Shown piece by piece: positions 1-9,873 of a stretch of 64,000 nt of DNA. Position 1 is the stretch's first letter. Every line of letters starts with the position of its first letter. The position numbers and the translations under genes were made by a program. This stretch comes from DASRWT01 sp963748485 (GTDB lineage: Bacteria > Methylomirabilota > Methylomirabilia > Rokubacteriales > CSP1-6). The notes beneath the pieces were generated by a model. That model did not search any database. It was not told the origin of the DNA and saw nothing but the letters and a program-made list of their open reading frames with translations. Location: positions 74,780-138,779 of the forward strand of contig CAVVJF010000015.1 of assembly GCA_963748485.1 (NCBI GenBank). The letters run 5' to 3'.

Positions 1-686
1 CCAACATGACGGGCATCCTGCTGGCGCCGCCTCTCCAGCAAACCGCCCTCGATCGCATCGAGCTGGTCTCGCTGGGCGAGGGCCGCGCCCTCGCGGTGGT
101 GGTGACCGACACGGGCTGGGTGACGACCCAGCCCCTCACCGTGGAGTCGCGCCAGAGCCTCGAGGATCTCCGCGAGATCGGGCGCGCCCTCACGCGCCGC
201 TTCCGCGGCCGGACCTTCCAGGCCATCCTCGACGAGGTGGCCGCGCCCGCCGATCCGCTCGACCCCCTGTGGACGCGGGGCCGCTCCCTGGTCGACCAGG
301 TCGTGGCGCTCCTGCGCGCGCGCACGCTCTACGTGAGCGGCGCGCTGAACGTGCTCGATCACCCCGATCTGGGTGATGTCGCCACGATGCGCCGGCTCCT
401 GCACGCGTTCGAGGAGAAGGCGCGGTTGATCGACCTGCTCTCGCAGATGGCGCAGGAGCAGGGTGTCCGCGTCCTCATCGGCGGAGAGAATCCCGTGGAA
501 GAGCTCCGCGAGGCGAGCCTGGTCGCCTCCACGTATACTTATCGGGGGCAAGTGCTCGGCGTGCTCGGCGTGGTTGGGCCCCGCCGCATGTCCTACTCCG
601 ACGTCATCTCGATCGTGGACGAGACGGCCCGGCTGGTCTCGTCCTCGCTGTCGCGCGTTCGCCCCGAGCTCTACCTGCCCTCCTGA
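1..686 (+). CDS. hrcA: Heat-inducible transcription repressor HrcA (C-terminal part)
   Basis: HrcA represses class I heat-shock genes by binding CIRCE operators. The gene runs off the left edge, so only about 228 C-terminal residues are visible and the winged-helix DNA-binding domain lies outside. The family's C-terminal features are clear: a GAF-like segment, then the IGGENP stretch around residue 159 of the visible part, GQVLGVLGVVGPRRMSY and a tail with DETARLVSSSLS. It sits directly upstream of grpE, the usual arrangement. No CIRCE inverted repeat is visible between it and grpE; the operator would be expected upstream of hrcA, outside the window. Confidence 0.93.
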   Translation, partial: NMTGILLAPPLQQTALDRIELVSLGEGRALAVVVTDTGWVTTQPLTVESRQSLEDLREIGRALTRRFRGRTFQAILDEVAAPADPLDPLWTRGRSLVDQVVALLRARTLYVSGALNVLDHPDLGDVATMRRLLHAFEEKARLIDLLSQMAQEQGVRVLIGGENPVEELREASLVASTYTYRGQVLGVLGVVGPRRMSYSDVISIVDETARLVSSSLSRVRPELYLPS

Positions 687-715
687 GCGCGCCCGAAGCC
701 CCTCGACCCGTCTGC

Positions 716-721
716 TATAAT
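716..721 (+). promoter_or_regulatory. Consensus -10 hexamer before grpE (leaderless-type)
   Basis: A perfect TATAAT ends 11 bases before the grpE ATG at 733. No convincing -35 lies 16-18 bases upstream. With the usual 6-8 base spacing to the transcription start, the mRNA would begin at or within a few bases of the ATG. It could give grpE-dnaJ an internal promoter independent of hrcA. Confidence 0.5.
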
Positions 722-732
722 TGCTCTCTGCC

Positions 733-1290
733 ATGAACGATCAACGAGATTTCCCCGACGACCTGGCCGGCTCCGCCGACATTGACCTCGAGCGCGAGGT
801 GGAGCGCCTGCGCGAGGCAGTCGAGGCCAAGACCCGCGAGGCCGAGTCCACGCGCGACCGGTACGTGCGGGCCGTCGCCGAGCTCGACAACTACCGCAAG
901 CGGGCCACCCGCGAGCGCGAGGAGTATGTCCGCTTCGCGAGCGAGTCGCTGGTGCGCGAGGTTCTGCCCGTGCTCGACAACTTCGAGCGGGCGCTGCAGG
1001 CGGCGCGACAGGATCCCGCCGCCGCCGCCGTCACCGCGGGCGTCGAGCTCATCCAGCGCGAGCTGCTCCGCGTGCTCGAGCGCGCGGGGGTAACGGCCTT
1101 CTCGGCCCTGGGCACGACATTTGATCCCGAGCGCCACGAGGCGATCGCGCGAGTCCCCGCCGCCGACCGTCCCGACATGACAGTAGTGGACGAGACCTCG
1201 CGCGGCTACATGATGCACGGCCGCGTGCTCCGCCCCGCCCAGGTCACCGTCGCCATGAACGACGCTGACGGCGGCGGCCCCTCCTCCTAG
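733..1290 (+). CDS. grpE: Nucleotide exchange factor GrpE
   Basis: GrpE releases ADP from DnaK in the cytoplasmic DnaK-DnaJ-GrpE chaperone cycle. The 185-residue product has an acidic N-terminus, a long coiled coil (about residues 15-75, heptad pattern through RYVRAVAELDNYRKRATRE) and the C-terminal beta domain with the family signatures FDPERHEAIARVP and GYMMHGRVLRPAQV. An in-frame TTG at 721 is possible, but the ATG at 733 fits the position of the -10 box better. dnaJ follows after one base, so dnaK is not in its common place between the two. Confidence 0.95.
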   Translation: MNDQRDFPDDLAGSADIDLEREVERLREAVEAKTREAESTRDRYVRAVAELDNYRKRATREREEYVRFASESLVREVLPVLDNFERALQAARQDPAAAAVTAGVELIQRELLRVLERAGVTAFSALGTTFDPERHEAIARVPAADRPDMTVVDETSRGYMMHGRVLRPAQVTVAMNDADGGGPSS

Positions 1291-1291
1291 C

Positions 1292-2389
1292 GTGGCCGCC
1301 AAGAACTACTACGCGGTGCTCGGCGTGGGCCGCGACGCCGACGACGCCGCGCTGAAGACCGCCTACCGCAAGCTCGCCCGGATGTATCACCCCGACCGGA
1401 ACCCCGGGGACAAGACCTCCGAGGAGCGCTTCAAGGAGATCAACGAGGCCTACACCATCCTCTCCGACGCCGAGAAGCGCGCCCACTACGACCGCTTCGG
1501 GACCGCGCCCCCCGGCGGCGCCGGCCCCGACGTGGGCTTCGGCACCATCTTCGAGGATCTCTTCGAGGGCTTCTTCGGCGGCGGCGAGCGCGGCGGGCGG
1601 CGCTCCCGCGCACGCCGCGGCGAGCACCTCCGCTACGATCTCGAGATTTCCCTGGAAGACGCCGCCCAAGGCCTGGAGACCAAGCTCCAGATCCCTCGGC
1701 TCGAGTCGTGCGAGACGTGCCGCGCCACCGGCCAGCAGCCCGGCACCCAGCCCGAACCCTGCACCACCTGCCGCGGCACCGGTCAGGTGCGCTTCTCCCA
1801 GGGCTTTCTTACGGTGGCGCGCCCCTGCCCCCAGTGCGGGGGCGAGGGCCAGATCAATCGTGCGCCCTGCAAGGACTGCCGCGGACAGGGGCGGGTGCGG
1901 CGCGAGAAGCTCCTGAAGGTCAGCATCCCGGCGGGGGTCGAGGACGGCAATCAGCTGCGGCTGAGCGGCGAGGGCGAGGGCGGCGTGTTCGGCGGCCCGG
2001 CCGGCGACCTCTACGTGGTGCTCAGCATCCGGCGGCACGAGATCTTCGTTCGCCAGGGCGCCGACCTCGTCTGCGAGCTGCCGCTGTCCTTCGCGCAGGC
2101 CGCCCTCGGCGACTCGGTGGAGGTGCCCGTGCTGGCCGGCAAGGCGACCTTGACGGTCCCGCCGGGGACGCAGCCGGGCGCCTCGCTCAAGCTGCGGGGC
2201 AAGGGCATGCCGCATCTACGGGGCCGCGGTCACGGTGACACCGTGTACCAGGTGATCGTCGAGGTGCCCACCAAGCTCACCGCGCGGCAGCGCGAGCTGC
2301 TCGAGGAGTTTCAGCGGGCCTCCGCCCAGCACACCGGCCCCCTGCACACGTCCTTCGTCGAGCGGATGAAGAAGCTCTTCGGCTCCTGA
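1292..2389 (+). CDS. dnaJ: Chaperone DnaJ (type I Hsp40)
   Basis: DnaJ delivers unfolded clients to DnaK and stimulates its ATPase. The 365-residue protein has the full type I architecture: J domain with HPD at residues 33-35, a Gly/Phe-rich linker (about 73-105), a zinc-finger domain starting at C140 with four CxxCxGxG-type repeats (CETCRATG, CTTCRGTG, CPQCGGEG, CKDCRGQG) and two C-terminal substrate-binding barrels. The first repeat has A where G is usual. The start is GTG, two bases after the grpE stop. The stop overlaps the prmA ATG by one base. Confidence 0.96.
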   Translation: MAAKNYYAVLGVGRDADDAALKTAYRKLARMYHPDRNPGDKTSEERFKEINEAYTILSDAEKRAHYDRFGTAPPGGAGPDVGFGTIFEDLFEGFFGGGERGGRRSRARRGEHLRYDLEISLEDAAQGLETKLQIPRLESCETCRATGQQPGTQPEPCTTCRGTGQVRFSQGFLTVARPCPQCGGEGQINRAPCKDCRGQGRVRREKLLKVSIPAGVEDGNQLRLSGEGEGGVFGGPAGDLYVVLSIRRHEIFVRQGADLVCELPLSFAQAALGDSVEVPVLAGKATLTVPPGTQPGASLKLRGKGMPHLRGRGHGDTVYQVIVEVPTKLTARQRELLEEFQRASAQHTGPLHTSFVERMKKLFGS

Positions 2390-3279
2390 TGGAGTTCTGG
2401 GAGCTCACCGTTCCCACGACGCCGGAGACGACGGAGGGCCTGACGAACTTTCTATGGGAGCAGGGCGCTCTCGGCGTGGTGGAGGAGGAGTCGCCCGCCG
2501 CGCCCCCGCGGCTCCGCGCGTTCTACGCGGCGCTCGTCCCTTCGACCGGTCTCCTGTCCGCGGTGGAGCGCTACCGCCACGAGCTGCGCGCACTGGGCTT
2601 CGCCGTCGGCGGCGACGCCGAGATTCACCCGCTTCACGACGAGGCGTGGGCGAGCGCCTGGCAGCAATCGTTCCCGCCGCTTCCGGTGGGCAACCGTCTC
2701 CTCGTGGCGCCGCCCTGGGAGACCACGCCGACGCCGCCGGGTCGGGTCCGCGTCGTGATCGAGCCCGGCCGCGCCTTCGGCACCGGCCACCACGGCAGCA
2801 CGGAGGGCTGTCTCGCGCTGCTCGATCGTTGGCTCGCCACCCAGCTGGCCCCCCGCGTCCTCGACATCGGTACCGGCACGGGCATCCTGGCGGTGGCCGC
2901 GGTGAAGCTCGGAGCTCCCCGCGTGGCCGCGATCGACGTCGATCCCGACGCGGTCTCGGCGGCCCGGCAGAACGCCGAGGCCAATGGCGTGGCCGACCGC
3001 ATCGACGTGAGCGCGGGCGGGCCCGAGTCGCTGCCGCGCACCGCCGCCTACGACCTCGTCCTCGCCAATATCCTCACCCACACGCACCTGGCGCTCGTCC
3101 GCGAGTACCGGCGCCGGGTCGCGCCTTTCGGCGCCCTGGTGCTGGGAGGCATGCTCACCGGCGAGGACGATCAGGTCACGCGCACCCTGGTGCCGCACGG
3201 CTTCACTCCCCGCGAATCGTTCGAGCGCGAGGGCTGGGCGGCCACCCTCCTCGTCCGGGATCATTTCCCCGCCCCATGA
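2389..3279 (+). CDS. prmA: Ribosomal protein L11 methyltransferase
   Basis: PrmA trimethylates lysines and the N-terminus of ribosomal protein L11 using SAM. The 296-residue product has the N-terminal L11-recognition domain followed by a class I methyltransferase fold: EPGRAFGTGHHGST leads to the SAM-binding strand LDIGTGTGILAVAA (around residue 160), with the acidic AIDVDPDAV and the LANIL motif after it. The ATG overlaps the dnaJ stop (TGATG). dnaJ-prmA-rsmE is a widespread order and supports the call. Confidence 0.93.
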   Translation: MEFWELTVPTTPETTEGLTNFLWEQGALGVVEEESPAAPPRLRAFYAALVPSTGLLSAVERYRHELRALGFAVGGDAEIHPLHDEAWASAWQQSFPPLPVGNRLLVAPPWETTPTPPGRVRVVIEPGRAFGTGHHGSTEGCLALLDRWLATQLAPRVLDIGTGTGILAVAAVKLGAPRVAAIDVDPDAVSAARQNAEANGVADRIDVSAGGPESLPRTAAYDLVLANILTHTHLALVREYRRRVAPFGALVLGGMLTGEDDQVTRTLVPHGFTPRESFEREGWAATLLVRDHFPAP

Positions 3280-4037
3280 GCGCCCCCGGCACGCGCGTCC
3301 ACGTGCGGCCCGACGCGGTGCGAGACGGACGGGTCGTGCTGGACGCGGACGAGACCCGTCACGTCCGGCGCGTGCTGCGCCTACGGGTGGGCGACGTCGT
3401 TCGCGCCATGGACGGCCTCGGCCACGAGTGGACGGTTCGCCTCACCGAGTTGGGAACGCGCGCGGAGGGCGAGATCCTCGAGGCCGGGACGCCCGCACCC
3501 GAGTCGCCGCTCCACCTGACGCTCGTCCAGGGTCTCCCCAAGGGCGACAAGCTCGACACCGTCATCCGCATGAGCACCGAGCTGGGCGTCGCCGCGATCG
3601 TCCCCCTGCTCTCGGCGCGCTCGGTGTCGCGTGCGGAGGCGGGCACCGCGCGGCGCGCGCGCTGGGAGCGTGTCGCGCGGGAAGCGGCCAAGCAGTGCGG
3701 CAGGGCGGTGGTGCCCACGGTGGCCGCGCCGTCGCGCCTCGCTGACTGGCTGGGCGCGCGCGACGAGAGCGGGCTGCTGCTCTGTCTCTGGGAGCGGGAA
3801 GCCACCCCGCTGGCCGAGCGGCTGCCCGCCCGCGTGCCGTCCCGGGCCGCGGTGGTGATCGGCCCCGAGGGCGGCCTCGCGGACGACGAGGTGGCCGCCC
3901 TGCGAGCGGCGGGCGCCGTCGTCGCAGGGCTCGGCCCGCGCCTGCTCCGGACGGAGACGGCGGGGCCGGTGGCCGTGGCCTTGCTCCAGGCGCGCTGGGG
4001 CGATCTGGGCGCGGCCGACTCGAGCCGCCCCGCATGA
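3276..4037 (+). CDS. rsmE: 16S rRNA m3U1498 methyltransferase RsmE
   Basis: RsmE methylates N3 of U1498 in 16S rRNA with SAM. The 253-residue protein has an N-terminal PUA-like domain and a C-terminal SPOUT fold with the knot motifs VVIGPEGGLADDEV and LGPRLLRTETA near the end; LVQGLPKGDKLD is also typical. The start is the ATG overlapping the prmA stop (ATGA). The last four bases overlap the archease start, so three genes in a row are translationally coupled. Confidence 0.93.
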   Translation: MSAPGTRVHVRPDAVRDGRVVLDADETRHVRRVLRLRVGDVVRAMDGLGHEWTVRLTELGTRAEGEILEAGTPAPESPLHLTLVQGLPKGDKLDTVIRMSTELGVAAIVPLLSARSVSRAEAGTARRARWERVAREAAKQCGRAVVPTVAAPSRLADWLGARDESGLLLCLWEREATPLAERLPARVPSRAAVVIGPEGGLADDEVAALRAAGAVVAGLGPRLLRTETAGPVAVALLQARWGDLGAADSSRPA

Positions 4038-4477
4038 GCGCGGGCTACGAGTACTTCGAGGTGGAGGCCGATGTCGGCGTCATCGGCCGCGGGCCCACGG
4101 CCGCCGAAGCATTCGTCCAGACCGCGCTCGGGGTCTTCGCCCTCATCGTCGAGCCCGATTCGGTGGAGGTCCGCGACAGCCGGGAGGTGCGCGCCCACGG
4201 CGACAGTCTGGAGGCTCTTTTGGTGGCATGGATCAATGAGTGCCTATACGTACACGAAGTGGAGGGATTCGTCGCCCGGCAGGTTGCCCTCGAGGTCTTC
4301 GACACGACGCCCCGTGCGGGCGGTGAGTCCTTGCGACTACACTCGTTTCTTCACGGCGAGGAGGTAGACCCCGCGCGGCATCGGCTGGGTACGGTTGTGA
4401 AGGCGGCGACGCTGCATCAGATCTCCGTGCGGTCCACCGGGGATGGCTTTGAGGCCCGCGTGATCCTCGACGTGTGA
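4034..4477 (+). CDS. Archease family protein
   Basis: Archeases activate the tRNA/RNA ligase RtcB by helping its GTP-dependent guanylylation. The 147-residue product has the family pattern: an N-terminal ADVGVIGRGPT where the acidic metal site sits, LEALLVAWINECLYVHEVEGFV in the middle and VVKAATLHQISV near the C-terminus, followed by a final ILDV. No rtcB lies in this window, so the partner must be elsewhere if it exists. It ends the grpE-to-archease run and starts inside the rsmE stop (ATGA). Confidence 0.85.
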   Translation: MSAGYEYFEVEADVGVIGRGPTAAEAFVQTALGVFALIVEPDSVEVRDSREVRAHGDSLEALLVAWINECLYVHEVEGFVARQVALEVFDTTPRAGGESLRLHSFLHGEEVDPARHRLGTVVKAATLHQISVRSTGDGFEARVILDV

Positions 4478-4539
4478 TGTCACGAAAATGAGACGGGTGT
4501 GAAGACGCAGCGTGTCGTTGTTACCACTCAGGCAGGGTC

Positions 4540-4554
4540 CTTCGATTCTCGAAG
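4540..4554 (+). other. Small perfect inverted repeat in the lpxC upstream region
   Basis: Arms CTTCGA and TCGAAG are separated by a 3-base loop, in a stretch of about 160 bp (4478-4638) that is clearly less GC-rich than its surroundings and holds no gene. No T-run follows, so a simple terminator is not supported; a protein-binding site or part of the lpxC promoter region is possible. A weak -10-like TATGTT lies about 20 bases further on. Confidence 0.3.
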
Positions 4555-4638
4555 CTTCGTAGATACTCTTGATATGTTAGAGCCTTAGGAGATCGACGAG
4601 AGCCCGTGGCACCCGATTTGCTCTTTCCAGGCGCGGCC

Positions 4639-5553
4639 ATGGACTACCAGTGCACCGTACGGCGGGCCCTCAGCACCCAGGGGCCTGGCCTCCATTCGGG
4701 AGAGGTGGTCCGTCTCACCGTGGCACCCGCCGGAAGCGACACCGGCATCATCCTCCGCGCCCCGGACGGCACGCTGATTCCGGCCAACATGGACCACGTC
4801 GTTGACGGGCACTTCGCGACCACCGTGGGGGCCTTCGGCGTGCGCGTGCGCACCATCGAGCACCTGATGGCCGCGGCGGGCGGCCTCGGCATCGACAACC
4901 TGCTCGTGGACATCTCCGGCGAGGAGCTGCCGGGACTCGACGGGAGCGCCAGGGATTTCGTCGAGCTGCTCGAGCGCGCGGGCCGCGTCCCTCTCCCCGC
5001 CCGCCGGCACCCGATCCGCATCGAGACGCCCATCCGCGTGGAGGACGGCAACCGCTGGCTACGGGTGGTGCCGTCGGACGCGTTCCGCGTCAGCTACACG
5101 CTCGACCACGAGCATCCCGCCATCGGCGTTCAGACGGTCTCGCTCGACATCACGCCCAAGAGCTTCTCCGAGGACATCGCCCCGGCCCGCACGTACGGCT
5201 TCCTCAAGGACGTGGGCGCGATGCGCCAGCGCGGCCTCGCGCGGGGCGGCTCGCTCGACAACACCATCGTGGTGGGCAAGCGAACCGTGCTCAACGACAG
5301 CCTGCGGTATCCCGACGAGTTCGTGCGCCACAAGGTGCTCGATCTGGTCGGCGACCTCTTCCTGCTCGGCCGGCCGATTCTCGGGCACGTGGTGGCGCGC
5401 AACGGCGGGCATGCCCTGAACCATGAGCTCGTGGCCGCCATCCGGAAGGCCGTCGCCCCCGAGCGGCGCCGCGAGCGGGCTCGGGCGACCCCCGATCGGG
5501 TAGAACTGGCCCCGGCCCCCTACCCACTCGTCCCCGGCATCGCCGCCATCTAG
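4639..5553 (+). CDS. lpxC: UDP-3-O-acyl-N-acetylglucosamine deacetylase LpxC
   Basis: LpxC carries out the committed, zinc-dependent step of lipid A synthesis, so the organism should have an LPS outer membrane. The zinc ligands are visible: E74-H75 in TIEHLMAA, H231 and D235 in RHKVLDLVGD; the catalytic H258 sits in GGHALNHE. The ATG chosen aligns with the conserved start (QCTVRRALSTQGPGLHSGE); an upstream in-frame GTG at 4606 would add 11 residues. The tail after the last conserved block is a short Arg/Pro-rich extension. It stands alone between archease and the DUF4390 gene. Confidence 0.95.
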   Translation: MDYQCTVRRALSTQGPGLHSGEVVRLTVAPAGSDTGIILRAPDGTLIPANMDHVVDGHFATTVGAFGVRVRTIEHLMAAAGGLGIDNLLVDISGEELPGLDGSARDFVELLERAGRVPLPARRHPIRIETPIRVEDGNRWLRVVPSDAFRVSYTLDHEHPAIGVQTVSLDITPKSFSEDIAPARTYGFLKDVGAMRQRGLARGGSLDNTIVVGKRTVLNDSLRYPDEFVRHKVLDLVGDLFLLGRPILGHVVARNGGHALNHELVAAIRKAVAPERRRERARATPDRVELAPAPYPLVPGIAAI

Positions 5554-5600
5554 TCTCGCCGCCGGCGGGCGGTTCCTGCCCCCGGTGCCCCGCCCGACGC

Positions 5601-5606
5601 TATAAT
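5601..5606 (+). promoter_or_regulatory. Consensus -10 hexamer before the DUF4390 gene
   Basis: TATAAT ends 9 bases before the GTG start at 5616, with no recognisable -35 and no Shine-Dalgarno. This fits a leaderless transcript covering DUF4390-ntrY-ntrX. Confidence 0.5.
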
Positions 5607-5615
5607 GGGGCGGCC

Positions 5616-6209
5616 GTGGCAACACCGAAATCCCAGCCCAGGCGTCTGGCACCACTCCTCGCGGTGTGCCTCCTCGTCGGCCTGCTGCTCGCCGGCCCCT
5701 CGCCGGCGGGAGCGGACATCCGCATCGGCAACCTCGCCGTCTTCTTCAACGACTTCGACGTCACCGTCCAGGTGGTGCTTCTCGGCGCCGTCCCCGCCTC
5801 GCTTCACCAGAGCCTGCACGCAGGAGTGCCCACTCACGTGCGCTTCCACGTCGAGCTCTGGCAGTACAGCCGCTTCTGGATCGAGCGGCTGGTCCAGGCG
5901 CGCACGGTGGAGCGCCAGATGACCTACAACGTGCTCACCAAGGAGTACCGCGTGGCCTCCCTCAACGGGGAGCAGCGAGAGCCCTACCTGACCAAGAACC
6001 TGCGCGAGGCCCAGCGCGTGGTCTCGGACCTGCGCGTGGCGCAGCTGGCGCCCGGCACCGCGCTGGACGGCCGCGAGGTGTACTACGTGCGGGTGCGTGC
6101 GGACGTCTCGCTGAACGGTCAGAACTCCTGGGTGGCCCGCGTCGCCGGCGACGCCGCCGAGACACCGTGGATACAGTCCAACCTCCTCACCCCGAGCCGT
6201 ACCCAGTGA
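5616..6209 (+). CDS. DUF4390 domain exported protein
   Basis: A 197-residue protein with a clear signal peptide (hydrophobic LAPLLAVCLLVGLLLAGPS, cleavage near AGA-DI at about residue 34). The rest is a soluble beta-rich domain of the DUF4390 type, which I recognise from its position before ntrY and its sequence style; no enzymatic motif is visible. The GTG start matches the leaderless -10 box at 5601. Its stop overlaps the ntrY GTG (GTGA), so it is likely translated together with the sensor kinase and may act in the same envelope or nitrogen signal pathway (inference). Confidence 0.75.
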   Translation: MATPKSQPRRLAPLLAVCLLVGLLLAGPSPAGADIRIGNLAVFFNDFDVTVQVVLLGAVPASLHQSLHAGVPTHVRFHVELWQYSRFWIERLVQARTVERQMTYNVLTKEYRVASLNGEQREPYLTKNLREAQRVVSDLRVAQLAPGTALDGREVYYVRVRADVSLNGQNSWVARVAGDAAETPWIQSNLLTPSRTQ

Positions 6210-8452
6210 GCCCCTTCGCCGAGCCGGCCCGCGATCAGAGCAAGCGCAAGCGCAACCTCCTGATCATCAGCGCCATCCTCGTGGTGCTGGTGCTCGCATC
6301 CTCGTTCGAGTTCGCCCTGCGCGCGCCCCAGCTGCCGGTGGCGTCGAACCTGGTGGTGCTCGCGCTGCTCAACCTCAACGTCATCGTCTTCCTGCTCCTG
6401 CTCGTCCTGCTGTTCCGCAACCTGGTCAAGCTCGGCTTCGAGCACCGGCAGAAAGGCATCGGCGCGCGGTTCAAGCTGAAGCTGGTTCTGGCCTTCCTCT
6501 CTCTCGCGCTCGTGCCCTCGATCCTGATCTTCATCATTGCCTCCAACTTCATCACGACGTCGATCGAGGGGTGGTTCAAGCCCCAGGTCGAGCGCCCGCT
6601 GGATCAGGCTCTCGAGGTCGCTCAGACGTACTACCAGACGCTCGAGAGCACCGCCCTTCGCCACGGCCGGTTCATGGCGCGCGTGGTGGAGCGCGAAGGG
6701 CTGATGGCGGAGACGCAGCGCGAGCCGCTGGAGGCCTTCATCGGCGAGCAGCGCGATCGCCTCGCCCTGTCCGCGGTGACCCTCTTCAACCGGAAGGGCG
6801 CCGAGGTCCTGCACGTGAAAGACCCCGCCATCGGCGACGTCGGCACGCGCGCCATCGCCCAGGGCAAGGTCGCGCAGGGGTTGGGCGGGCAGGAGGTCAC
6901 TACCGTCCAGGAGCTGGAAAGCGGCGACATGATCCAGGCGGTGGTCCCCGTGCGCGACCTCGATCGCGAAGTCGTCGGGAGCCTGGTCGTCTCCACCCAC
7001 GTCGCGCAGCGCCTCGAGAACCGGCTCCGCGGGATCAGCCAGGCCTTTCAGGAGTACAAGCAGCTGAAGCTCCTGAAGAACCCCATCAAGGGCATCTACA
7101 TCCTGCTCTTCCTGCTGATGACCCTCATCATCGTGTTCTCCGCCACCTGGTTCGGCCTCTACCTCGCCCGCGGCATCACCGAGCCGATCCAGATGCTCGC
7201 GGAAGGGACCCGCGAGGTCGCCGCGGGCAACCTCAGCTACAAGGTGCAGGCGGCGCGGGCCGACGACGAGATCGGCATCCTGGTGGACTCGTTCAACCAG
7301 ATGACGAGTGACCTCGCCTCCTCCAAGGCCAAGCTTGAGACCGCCTATGCCGACCTCCAGGCCAAGCACGGCGAGATGGAGATGCGCCGGAGCTACACCG
7401 AGACCGTGCTGGGCGCCGTCGCCACCGGCGTGGTCTCGCTCGACCCGGCGGGGCGCATCACCACCATCAACGGCGCCGCCGAGCGCATGCTCGGCATCCC
7501 CGAGCACACCGCCCAGGGCCTCTCGGCCAGCGTGGTGCTGCGTCGGCCCGACTATGCGGAGATCTCCGCTCTGGTCGCACGCATGGCGCGACTCGGCGAG
7601 GGCACGGTGGAGCGCGAGGTGCATCTCCGCCGCGACGGCCAGGCCATCACGTTGCTCGCCTCCGCCACCGCGCTCAAGGGGCCAGACGGGGCGGACATGG
7701 GCATGGTGCTGGTGTTCGACGACCTCACCGAGCTGTTGAAAGCGCAGCGCCTGGCGGCCTGGCGCGAAGTGGCCCAGCGCATCGCCCACGAGATCAAGAA
7801 CCCGCTCACGCCGATCCAGCTCTCCGCCCAGCGCCTGCGGCGGCGGCTCGGCGGGGAGCGGAGCGCCGACGAGAAGCGCCTACTCGACGAGGCCACCAGC
7901 ACCATCATCCAGGAGGTGGACGGGCTCAAGCAGCTGGTGGACGAGTTCTCCCGCTTCGCGCGGATGCCGGCGCTGTCGCTCCGCTCCACCGATCTCGGCC
8001 GCCTCGTGGACGGGGTCTGCGTGCTCTATCAGGAATCGCAACCCGCGCTGGGCGTGAAGTCCACCCTGTCGGCCGATCTGCCGCCCATCGAGGTGGATCC
8101 CAACCAGATCAAGCGCGCGGTTCTGAACCTCGTGGACAACGCCGTCGAGGCGATGGGCCAGGCCGGTGAGGTCACGGTGGAGACGGTGTGGCTGCCGGAC
8201 TCGCGGCGCGCCCGCATCGTGGTGGGGGATAGCGGGCCGGGCATCAGCGCCGAGGACAAGGAGCGCCTGTTCGTCCCCTACTTCTCCACCAAGGCCACCG
8301 GCATGGGCCTGGGGCTCGCCATCGTGCATCAGATCGTGACCGACCACGGCGGCACCATCTGGGTGGAGGACAATGCCCCGCAAGGCAGCCGCTTCGTGAT
8401 CGAGCTGCCCGCGGGCCGTCTCGCGCCCGCCCCCGCCCCCGTACAGGTCTGA
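6206..8452 (+). CDS. ntrY: NtrY-type sensor histidine kinase
   Basis: A 748-residue membrane kinase. Three hydrophobic segments lie near residues 17-35, 50-70 and 93-115, followed by an extracytoplasmic region to about residue 295, a fourth segment (about 298-318), a HAMP domain, a PAS domain and the catalytic core. The phosphoacceptor is H528 in RIAHEIKNPLTP. N-box LNLVDNAVEAM, G1 GDSGPGIS and G2 MGLGLAIVHQI are intact. It should phosphorylate the NtrX gene product encoded two bases downstream. The GTG start overlaps the preceding stop; upstream in-frame codons belong to the DUF4390 shadow. Confidence 0.92.
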   Translation: MSPFAEPARDQSKRKRNLLIISAILVVLVLASSFEFALRAPQLPVASNLVVLALLNLNVIVFLLLLVLLFRNLVKLGFEHRQKGIGARFKLKLVLAFLSLALVPSILIFIIASNFITTSIEGWFKPQVERPLDQALEVAQTYYQTLESTALRHGRFMARVVEREGLMAETQREPLEAFIGEQRDRLALSAVTLFNRKGAEVLHVKDPAIGDVGTRAIAQGKVAQGLGGQEVTTVQELESGDMIQAVVPVRDLDREVVGSLVVSTHVAQRLENRLRGISQAFQEYKQLKLLKNPIKGIYILLFLLMTLIIVFSATWFGLYLARGITEPIQMLAEGTREVAAGNLSYKVQAARADDEIGILVDSFNQMTSDLASSKAKLETAYADLQAKHGEMEMRRSYTETVLGAVATGVVSLDPAGRITTINGAAERMLGIPEHTAQGLSASVVLRRPDYAEISALVARMARLGEGTVEREVHLRRDGQAITLLASATALKGPDGADMGMVLVFDDLTELLKAQRLAAWREVAQRIAHEIKNPLTPIQLSAQRLRRRLGGERSADEKRLLDEATSTIIQEVDGLKQLVDEFSRFARMPALSLRSTDLGRLVDGVCVLYQESQPALGVKSTLSADLPPIEVDPNQIKRAVLNLVDNAVEAMGQAGEVTVETVWLPDSRRARIVVGDSGPGISAEDKERLFVPYFSTKATGMGLGLAIVHQIVTDHGGTIWVEDNAPQGSRFVIELPAGRLAPAPAPVQV

Positions 8453-8454
8453 GC

Positions 8455-9822
<1,368 letters not shown>

Positions 9823-9857
9823 TTCCGCGTCTGCATTGCCTTCGGCGCCGCCGCCGT

Positions 9858-9863
9858 GATACT
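9858..9863 (+). promoter_or_regulatory. Promoter of the GNAT gene (TTGCCT-16-GATACT)
   Basis: GATACT preceded by TG one base upstream (extended -10 like) and TTGCCT at 9836-9841 with a 16-base spacer. The -10 ends 10 bases before the ATG at 9874, again a leaderless arrangement. Confidence 0.45.
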
Positions 9864-9873
9864 CGGTGGCGTC

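Noticed and set aside
687..732. CIRCE operator (TTAGCACTC inverted repeat) for HrcA before grpE
   Set aside because: No such inverted repeat is present in this gap; only a TATAAT is visible.
5554..5600. GC-rich palindrome after lpxC as terminator
   Set aside because: Short self-complementary GC runs are common by chance here and no U-run follows.
6119..7789. 556-codon minus-strand open frame inside ntrY
   Set aside because: Composition is typical shadow sequence and the opposite strand is a complete histidine kinase.
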